64,000 bases of DNA, taken from NCBI GenBank assembly GCA_964017125.1, contig OZ024908.1, positions 65,511,993-65,575,992 of the forward strand, in the 5' to 3' direction. This stretch comes from Flabesymbios commensalis (lineage: Eukaryota > Annelida > Polychaeta > Terebellida > Flabelligeridae). Below the pieces are notes generated by a model that was not told where the DNA came from, ran no database searches, and saw only the letters and a list, made by a program, of their open reading frames with translations. A program made the translations under genes and the position numbers. Of the stretch, positions 56,160 to 64,000 are shown in pieces. Every line of letters starts with the position of its first letter. Position 1 is the first letter of the stretch.

Positions 56160-56790
56160 ATTATTATCATATCAATTTTGGGCCCACTTTTATTTTTATC
56201 ATATGTTAATGATATGCCAGATGTTGTTTCTTTTTGCTCTATAAGCTTGTTTGCTGACGATGTGATGTGTTTTCTTCAATAAGGTTCTTAAGTGACTGTG
56301 TTGTACTACAGAAAGACATCGAAAGTCTTTTAATGTGGAGTTATATCTGGGAAATGGATTTTAACATTGATACATGCAATGTATTATCCATCACCAGAAA
56401 TAAAATGTCATTTATTTTTTAATTTGAGATCTGGCAATGCGGGTCTTGTTTTACGCATGAAAGTTGTTAAAACAGAGTGTTTAAAAAAGTTCCCTTAACA
56501 GAACTGTTTCACTGTGGAACGCATACGGCAAATTAGGGACGCCGATTCTCTTTATATTGTTTTAAACGTAAACGTTTTGATACAGATAATGTATACACCT
56601 GGTCAGGGGTTTGTGAATGCAAAGGTAAAGGTGTAGGTTTATTTTATTTTTATGACGATATTTTCCGAACTTGTATAGGAATATTGCCTGTTCTCGGTAA
56701 ACATACCACATTTTACTATTTTTTTTTTAACCTAAATGTATTCATATGTACATGTACCGTGTATGGCAAATAAATAAAAAAATAAAAAAA
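56160..56790 (+). pseudogene. 5'-truncated LINE reverse transcriptase remnant
   Basis: Reads SILGPLLFLSYVNDMPDVV and SLFADDVMCF, then in another frame LQKDIESLLMW and NVLSITRNKM. These are the motifs around the catalytic ADD and the following region of Jockey-like LINEs. Ends with AAATAAATAAAAAAATAAAA. At least one frame change and stops. Confidence 0.7.
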
Positions 56791-56865
56791 ACTATTTCCA
56801 ACATCGTTGATACGGTGTTCATACGGATCATTTAACAAATGTCTCAAAATAGTCCAGTCGTATAG

Positions 56866-56867
<2 letters not shown>

Positions 56868-56898
<31 letters not shown>
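56868..56898. repeat. CA dinucleotide microsatellite
   Basis: About 15 CA units. The following stretch to about 57310 has no gene. Confidence 0.95.
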
Positions 56899-57327
56899 AA
56901 TCACATTGACATGTTATTAATTTGTTATTCAATGCACAGACTAGTGTAGGGGGAGAACAGATAATCAGATTGTAATTAAAATGTGTTTTTGCTGCACAAC
57001 ATGTTGATTTAAACATGATGTCACATTTACATTAGTTTTGTAAAAATATTAAGATTTGCTCAAAATGTATTAAATTATCAGTAATAACATGTTTTTCAGA
57101 GGGTCTAAATACCATGTTCTATTAATGCGGAATAGAAATGAATTGTGATAAAAAAATCTACGTTTGAAGTATACACGCTTAAAATCATTTGTGAAGTAAA
57201 ATATGATGCATCTTAAAATGGACGGTGCTAAATTTGTTCTCATTGATTAAACCAGAATTCTAAAGTACATCCACAGCTGTATTCTAACCGGTAAGAGATT
57301 GGAAACAGGTAGGTTTATTGCGTGATA

Positions 57328-57517
57328 AATGAAATGAATCGGGCCTTAGGCAACTTTTGTGCACATATAGGCTAAACTGGGCCAGGAGAACCTCCTGAGG
57401 ATGGTGAGATGATTGAGATGACACTGTCCTCCAGACACTGGATTCGAAATTCGAGCCCTGGCGGTCTGAGGCCGAGCTCGCTACCTCTCGGTCACGGAGG
57501 CTCCCCACAATACTGAC
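57328..57517 (-). mobile_element. tRNA-SINE 1, 5'-truncated, with target duplication
   Basis: The 3' two thirds of the SINE on the minus strand lie between perfect 14-bp repeats TTTATTGCGTGATA (57314-57327 and 57518-57531). The tRNA head is missing. 5' truncation is a mark of LINE-type reverse transcription. Confidence 0.93.
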
Positions 57518-57906
57518 TTTATTGCGTGATACATTCCAGCTACGCATTTGTGATCTCAAATGTCCGCGTGTATTGATCTAGTCTCTCGTTTCATTTTCTC
57601 ATATTATGACTTATTACAGCTCGCCCAATGACACTATCGTATCTGAGAATAATATAGCTCATAATTTCTTGCGCTGTTGTTGTCAAGATTTGCTTTATTT
57701 GCCAGTGTTCTGAACCCGATTGTAAATTCTGTCTGGAAAACCAATAACAAAAACTTCGCACAGCAGCGCGTAGGTGGAATAAATAATCCCTGAATGTTTT
57801 TTTTTCTCTTTCCCTGTGAATAGAAAACTTATATGTGGCGGGGACGTAGTGATGTGATTTAGGACACCCAAGCGTGTTCATAAGCCTCCAGTTCTCATAA
57901 CAACAA

Positions 57907-58215
57907 GGGCGGGGGCCCTAGGGTAGTGGTCAGCACCGCTGCCTTTCACGCCGTTCGGGGGTTCGGTTCCCGGTCTCGGCGGTTTGAAAGAAACAAAAAT
58001 GTTCCTTCCCCATCCACGTGTGAAAGTTAGTATTGTGGGGAGCCTCAGTGACCGAGAGGTAGCGTGCTCGGCCTCAGACCGCCAGGGCTCGAATTTCGAA
58101 TCCTGTGTCTGGAGGACAGTGTCATCTCAATCATCTCACCATCCTCAGGAGGTTCTCCTGGCCCAGTTTAGCCTATATGTGCACAAAGGTGGCCTAAAGC
58201 CCGATTCATTTCATT
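57907..58215 (+). mobile_element. tRNA-SINE 1, full-length reference copy
   Basis: The head TAGGGTAGTGGTCAGCACCG and GGGGTTCGGTTCCCGG (A and B boxes) is followed by a body containing a second tRNA-like stretch, CCGAGAGGTAGCGTGCTCGG with GGCTCGAATTTCGAATCC, then GTTTAGCCTATATGTGC and an ATTCATTTCA tail. A 12-bp target duplication, TCATAACAACAA, is at 57895-57906 and 58216-58227. 309 bp. Confidence 0.93.
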
Positions 58216-58257
58216 TCATAACAACAAAACTGCTCGAAATGGGCAGTTTCTGCCAAA

Positions 58258-60684
58258 TAGTGTAGGGTCATATGTCAGTAAATGTGATCCCGTGGGAGTT
58301 GCATGGTAATTCTTGATACCTATGTTCAATTTGAAGAAAAATTATTACTGAACAAAATAAAATAGGGTGTCATTTTTTTATGGAGCTCTAAAAGTCATTT
58401 ACGGGGTCTTAAAGGTCATGATCCTACAAACAAACGGATACTTTTGAAAACGTTTGTATTCCAAGGTAATATAGTCGTGTAATATAGCAAATTAAAGGAC
58501 ATTGGCACAAAATAGTTAAAATTCATAATTAACAAATATTCTGAAGTTTTAAAGGTCATTTCTGGTCTCTTGAAGGTTGCAACCCTAAGCACACATAAAG
58601 TCTATAGGCCAGAATTGGTCAACGTGCACGCCCCCTCACTACTCACCCACACCAACTTTTGTTTAAGCTATGATATGTCCAAAACATGAAATGAGATGTG
58701 ACCTGTAAAAAAATAGGGACGAAATATATATTTTGACTGCTTATGTGGGGGTACCCCCAAACCTAAAATTACGCAATTTACGCAAATTACGCAAATGTCT
58801 GTCGTTGCAGTGCTTGCTTACCAATCTACACATGCAATATACCATATAAAAGATAACTAAATTTCCGTTCTAGTGATGTATTGCATGATTGAACAGTAAT
58901 CTCCACACATACATTTAAACATTTTGTTTTATTAGAAATAATACAAATGGACAACAAAGCAAACTAGTAAACATGGTCAATGGAAACGACTTAATAAAAC
59001 ATAATTATTGGCCATATATATATTGGCCTATGTTTTCTAAAGCCAGATGTGTATATCCTTAAAACTGGGTGTTATTTAGATTTGTACATTTCACATTGCA
59101 TATATATTTTTAAATGAAAGAATATTGCAGATTTTTTTTCAAATGTGTGTATTTATCCTGGGTGAAAATATGAGACATTGAGCTTTGCTTCGCAATTAGG
59201 TCTATATGTTTTCTTCCGCTTGTTTTTACATAGTTTATGTGTGCTGAATTAAAATCTGTCGGATTAAATTCTATATTTGGTGTCCTTCAACTTTAAATAA
59301 GCAACCAAAAATATATTTTTGCTACAAATTATTGCACGATGTTTGGTTTCTGCATGATTTTGAGTTGATAAATTTATGTCTCATGTTTTTCAATAAAAAT
59401 AACCTTCATTTGACGTTCAAATTCAAAAAGTTACCACAAATACACAAATAAAAGCTTTTTTTATGCACGTGAACTATAATATCATAAACAAGATTTGTTT
59501 AATGGAAATGTCTTAGATCTAAAAGTCAAATAAAGGTCATTTTTTTCCAAAGAGACAAGAAAAAAATTAGCAATTAAAAATCTTGCAGAAACCATAAATT
59601 GTGCGCTTATAGAAAATATGGGGTTTTCCTAACATTTTGGTGGCCATTTTGTGTGTTGCTAATTTGAAGATGAAAGCCTCTAAATATAGAATGTTATCCA
59701 ACAGATTCGCATTCCGCACATACGAATTATGTAAAAACAATACAAAAGTATACACTAAAATCCCGAGCAACGTTTCATGTTTCAGATTTCAACCCAGGCT
59801 AAATAGGATAATTTTAATAAAAGACTGAAATATTCTTTCATTGAAAAAATATGTATGACATTTATAAATATAAATAACACAAATGTTTAAGCATACACAT
59901 ATCTGGGTTCAAAAAACCTAAGCCAGATATGGATATGTCAAATAACTATCATTTTATTATGTTGTTTTTAACGACCATGTTAACTAGCTTGTTTTGCTGT
60001 TCATTATGATTATTTTATAATAAAAAAACATGTTTGAGCGTATGTGGAGAGACGACTATTTACTCTACTGCAATAGGTGATGTATTATTAGAACGGCAAT
60101 TTAATAAACTGTTATATGGTATATCGCCTGTGCTGATTGGTTAACCAGAACATCAACGACAGACGCTTACCCCCTGATTCCAAGTTTGGGGGTACCCTCA
60201 TAAAAGCGGTCAAAATTTAAATTTCGTCCCTATTTTTTTTACCGGTAACATCGCATTCCATATTTTGGACTTATCAAAGCTTAAAATGAAGCTGGTGTGG
60301 ATGAGTAGTGGGGTGCATGGTGACCGATTCTGGCTCATGGACCAATATGTATATCGAAAACTTTGCAATAGTTGACCTTAAGATGACCTCTATCGGGCAG
60401 ATACAATTATATTTCATTTTTTTCAAATTTGATTATATTTCCAAGACAATTTCGGTCATTTTGATGTGTTACACGACTAGTAAGACATTTGTTTTTAAAA
60501 AATAAAAAAATAAAAAATTAGATCTAGGGTTCATGACTTCTAGGGGTCGAAAAATGATCTTAAGGTGACCTAAACAAATTAAACCCAATTTTTTTTAAAT
60601 CAGCATACAATTCTGAACAAGAAAAACGTAGGTGACAATAATTAACATGAGATTCCCACGGAATTACATATGACCCCTCACTAA
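58258..60684. mobile_element. 2.4 kb element with about 500-bp terminal inverted repeats
   Basis: Left arm (about 58258-58770) and right arm (about 60170-60684) are diverged mirrors: AGTGTAGGGTCATATG against CATATGACCCCTCACT, TAGGGACGAAAT against ATTTCGTCCCTA, and GGGGGTACCCCCAAACC against GTTTGGGGGTACCCTC. The centre is AT-rich with no open frame over 70 codons. A non-autonomous long-TIR DNA transposon or foldback element; superfamily not assigned. Confidence 0.8.
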
Positions 60685-61327
60685 AAAATGGCGCCTGGTT
60701 AAAGAAAGAAAGCGGGGTTGACCTGAGCGACATCTCTGTGTGAAGACTGATTGTTTAATGGTTAGTTGTTAGTTGCATGGTGGCTTGGTATTGACATATA
60801 CCATATTCTTTCCATAATCAAAAAATGTCAAATAAAGGTAATCCCGAAATGTATTGCAACACATCATTATCACCTAAGGCAGTGTGCTGCATATTTATCA
60901 TAATAATCATCATAGACATGGAGAGCATCTCACAACACTGATTGATGTGTGAGAGCTTCCGTCCGCGAGAATTTGCGCGAGAAGGGATGGTTTAATTCCG
61001 CTGTAAACTGTCAACCATGTGATTTTTGATCGTTTTTCATGGTTATATTAACATTGTGTTGATCACAATTTCAATCAAAGTCAGATTTATGATTAAAATC
61101 AATATCTTTCGAATCGTAACAAATGTTTTCGATAAATAAATAAATTATAATATTTCCTTCTCATTCATTATCAAACGTCATAAATAATTACAACAATAAT
61201 AAAACATCCAAGCACATGAAGTATGCTTCTCCCGCGAAAATGTGCGACTGGTCAATGCACATGTGTGGACATAGATCATAGACGTAAACACACCATGTCC
61301 AATATACCCAGTCACTCGGCAGCACAT

Positions 61328-61434
61328 ACCCAGCAAACACAAAACATTTGCATAACATACAAAGTTGGACCAACGTCTTCGACGTTGGGTAGACGTTGTA
61401 TAAATGTTATACAAATGTTTTGTGCTTGCTGGGT
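61328..61434. repeat. Family P palindrome, best copy
   Basis: ACCCAGCAAACACAAAACAT and ATGTTTTGTGCTTGCTGGGT ends, centre AACGTCTTCGACGTTGGG. 107 bp. A degraded half copy lies at 61846-61908. Confidence 0.85.
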
Positions 61435-61570
61435 ATGATTTGACGTCTATACATGTATTCAATTCAATATATAGGTAGACCGAAAATGAGTTATCCCTTT
61501 TCCTAGCCGCGCATGCAAGCCGTAAGTTCACGACGATCTCGCGCCATCTCGAGTGCACGACGATCTCGCG

Positions 61571-61632
61571 AGTGAGTGAGTGAGTGAGTGAGTGAGTGAG
61601 TTAGTGAGTGAGTGAGTGAGTGAGTGAGTGGG
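61571..61632. repeat. GTGA microsatellite
   Basis: About 15 GTGA units with one TTA variant. Confidence 0.95.
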
Positions 61633-61673
61633 CATGCGGTCATAAAGAGTATTCCAGTGTCAATCAGCTGATC

Positions 61674-61805
61674 AAATGAAATGAAATGAATGGTGTTTCA
61701 GGCCACCTTTGTGTACATAATAGGCTAAACCAGGCCAGGAGAATCTCATGAAGATGTGATATGAATGAGATGACACTGCCCTCCAGACACAGGATTCGAC
61801 TTTCA
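61674..61805 (-). mobile_element. tRNA-SINE 1, 3' fragment
   Basis: Minus-strand ATTCATTTCATTTCA tail, the TAGCCTATTATGTACAC block and the CTCATTCATATCACATCTTC block. The 5' end is lost near 61805. Confidence 0.75.
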
Positions 61806-62384
61806 CAAAACATAACCTGCTGTTTCTGCGCTTCTATTTGGCAAGTGGGACCATAATGGCCCAGTTGTGGTTCAATGTCGGAGCAACATCTTTGACGTTC
61901 GCTTATCATTCAGCTACAATAGCTTCTATAGCGCCTAACTACCAATTCAAATACAATAATTATATCGTATTTTTTATACAGAACCAGTGTTTTTTCTGAT
62001 TGTTTGATGTAAAAAAATATTTACCTATTTCCCCTTGAATATCTCGGGTCGAAGCTTAGTTTTTAAATATTGACGATTTCGGGCTTTTTTATGCAAAGCG
62101 TATTGCTGGTGTACGCCGGGGGGACTCGAATATATTAAAATCGCCCTGCACCATCACGTAAACCTGCACATACAACTAATTAATTTTATTAATGTAAAAC
62201 ATTCAGTTCACTGCAACTTTAGTATGGTTAGCATAGTCGCATATATTATTATTGACAGACAAAGTAGAAGGCGCTAAACTTTCTGCCTGAAATAATTCTA
62301 ATCAATTGGATAAATGATAATATAACAATTTGCATACCCCTCCCTGTGCTGTGTGCAGATATCATCATGTGCGGTGGCCTCTCA

Positions 62385-62705
62385 GACGCAGAAGAGGAGA
62401 AGAAGAAAAAGGAGAAAGGGGAGAAGAGATGAGAAAGAAAAGGAGGAAGATAAAAACGAAGAAGAGGACGAGCAAGATGGAAGGAGGAGGGAGAAAGGGG
62501 AGAAAGAGGAGGAAGAGGAGGAGGAAGAGGGAGGAGAAGAGGAGGAGGAGGACGGAGAAATGGGGAGGGGGATGAATAGAAGAGAAGAGGCAGAAGGTGG
62601 AAAAGCAGGAGGAGGTAAAAAAGAATGATGAGGAAGAGGATACTATGGAAGAAGAGGTGGAAGAGAAGAAGTATGAGAAAGAGGATGAGGCGAAGAAGAA
62701 GGATT
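62385..62705 (+). repeat. Purine-rich GA/GGA tract
   Basis: About 320 bp of almost pure A and G on the plus strand. Frames across it give Glu/Lys/Arg-only products and are not credible genes. 61910-62380 before it shows no gene. Confidence 0.85.
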
Positions 62706-62844
62706 CATCGTATGTACGTTTATCAGTTCATGTATGTTTATTATTCAGAACACCATTTTTCATTTACATGACGTATAATAACAGTTTCACCAAGGTAATG
62801 TAAGAGAACTCGTTCAGATCATTACAATATATATATTTAAAAGT

Positions 62845-62928
62845 ATATCGTCGCCTCGGAGCTAAAGGATCCTATCTGCCACTCTAGCGAGTGTCAGATA
62901 GGATCCTTTAGCTCCGAGGCAACGATAT
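62845..62928. repeat. 39-bp arm hairpin
   Basis: ATATCGTCGCCTCGGAGCTA and AAGGATCCTATCTG are mirrored by CAGATAGGATCCTT and TAGCTCCGAGGCAACGATAT around CTAGCG, with about two mismatches. Isolated. Confidence 0.85.
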
Positions 62929-63014
62929 GCGCATTCACAGTCACATGCATATGACAGGACTGTATACAATTTTAGCATTGCGATGTTCATATTGTATAAT
63001 GCGACACCAATTAT

Positions 63015-63062
63015 AGACATCCTATGCACGTCAGTCCACGAGCTACCATTGAGCTATGGGGA
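63015..63062 (-). repeat. tRNA-like fragment, probably SINE relic
   Basis: Minus-strand CTCCCCATAGCTCAATGGTA resembles a tRNA 5' half with an A box. No B box or 3' half follows, so it is not a functional tRNA. Confidence 0.35.
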
Positions 63063-63171
63063 GTTGCTGACCTGCTGAGTGAGATAATGGCGCGTGGTTC
63101 CCAGTGATAATGGCATCAATCAGACTTGCCAGGCGCAGTCAACAGCTCTTATTATCTAACTGGTCATCGGC

Positions 63172-63246
63172 GAGACAAGACGTCTGCCCAACACCGGGTC
63201 AATGCTGCCGGCGTTGGCCTGACGTTGAACAGACGTCTGGTGTGCA
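63172..63246. repeat. Family P palindrome, diverged
   Basis: CAAGACGTCTGCCCAACACCG, GCCGGCGTTGGCC and GTTGAACAGACGTCTGGTG form the mirror. Short frames at 63104-63507 overlap it and have no support. Confidence 0.5.
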
Positions 63247-63583
63247 CATGGATTCCTTGACGTGTGGGCTCATTAAGCATGATCTGCACGTTACATGTGC
63301 GTGTCATTTCAAATCAACGCCCTAATAGAAATAGTTGCCTGGCGGGTGAACGAGGAACATTTGGGTGCTGATGATCCGTCTGGGACGCTGATTTCAGAAC
63401 ATGGATCTGCCAGGACTACAAGACTCAGGTGTCTTTGGCTCAATAAGGGCTGGCATTCCTGGCGACAGCGTAAAGTCTGGAGCCTGAATGCACCAGTTTC
63501 CGAATAGAATAATCACCACATCACTGTTCCTCGTCACTGACAAAGTTCTAAACAAACACGAGACGTCCAGCTAATGCTGGTTG

Positions 63584-63851
63584 AACTTTTAAAGCGCTGC
63601 CTTATTTTTGTATAAACCATAGGAACCAATGTTTTTTTATTTTGAAATCTCCATAAATGTCTTAGTTATCTCTGTACGCTTCATTTGAATATCTATGTTA
63701 GGGGTCTACGACCATTTCAAATATTTTAATTATTTCAGAGCGGGGGTCGTCTTTATACGTCAGAATCTGACGTATAAAGACGGTCAGAATCTGAAGTCTA
63801 CAAACGTCAGATTCTGACGTATAAAGACGGTACCCGGGCTGAAATGGTTAA
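63584..63851 (+). mobile_element. MITE family A, full length with extra hairpin
   Basis: Begins TTTTAAAGCGCTGCC and ends GGGCTGAAATGGTTAA. Between them lie the ATAAACCATAGGAACC block, the GGGGTCTACGACCATTTC block and three tandem TATACGTCAGAATCTGACG-type hairpin modules. Confidence 0.8.
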
Positions 63852-63859
63852 AGCGCTAA

Positions 63860-64000
63860 ATTACGTCATTTAATAATTCATCCACTTGAAGTTGTGGATC
63901 GCGATTGAATACCAAACATTTTCAAATCTTGATGTTTAAACACTGCAATAACTTTTATTTAACCCTTAACCTGCTGAATTTAAAACAAAAAAACCAGTCA
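63860..64000 (+). mobile_element. MITE family C remnant and window edge
   Basis: CATCCACTTGAAGTTGTGGATCGCG hairpin half, then CATTTTCAAATCTTGATG. Near the end, TTTAACCCTTAACCTGCTG looks like the start of another TTAA MITE that runs off the window. Confidence 0.5.

Noticed and set aside
62330-62628. Glu/Lys/Arg-rich frames
   Set aside because: Translation of a polypurine tract in two frames at once; no codon signal or exon border.

Overview
This is a 64 kb piece of an AT-rich metazoan nuclear genome, most likely a marine invertebrate. It holds intron-containing genes with GT-AG splice sites and AATAAA signals, several non-LTR retrotransposon clades (one with an N-terminal 2A-like peptide, as described in sea urchin, amphioxus and mollusc LINEs), tRNA-derived SINEs and a very dense load of small hairpin-bearing MITEs. 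The phylum cannot be fixed from the sequence alone. There is no rRNA, no CRISPR array and no convincing functional tRNA.

Region by region: 1-4.1 kb is an old plus-strand CR1/L2-type LINE with a 2A peptide, endonuclease and reverse transcriptase. 5.0-12.3 kb holds the most interesting host gene, a minus-strand five-exon gene whose exons join in phase into a 173-residue secreted or membrane-anchored BRICHOS-domain precursor. After a Lys-Arg site it ends in a 33-residue amphipathic helical peptide. This is the layout of invertebrate BRICHOS antimicrobial-peptide precursors, but the predicted cargo is mildly acidic. A young LINE with an open 811-codon frame and a 7-bp target duplication lies in its second intron, nested in a MITE. 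12.3-31 kb is gene-poor and packed with MITEs, palindromic repeats, SINEs and a roughly 390-bp ATTC microsatellite that grew from a SINE tail. 31.5-35.8 kb is a large inverted duplication around a broken Gypsy-type fossil.

39.1-52.4 kb is a direct duplication of a roughly 6.3 kb unit. Its two copies are separated by a 0.6 kb reverse transcriptase fragment that fits the junction exactly. Comparing the copies exposes three insertions with empty sites: one TTAA-flanked MITE and two SINEs. 52.5-54.6 kb holds three phase-compatible minus-strand exons and a polyadenylation signal of an unrecognised gene. 54.6-64 kb carries a degenerate GATAATGTAATAAAC tandem array, a LINE remnant, two SINEs with target duplications, a 2.4 kb element with long terminal inverted repeats, and more MITEs.

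The four small MITE families share TTAACCCTT-type ends and TTAA target sites but differ in internal hairpin, which points to a common piggyBac-like mobilisation system. No transposase gene is visible in the window.
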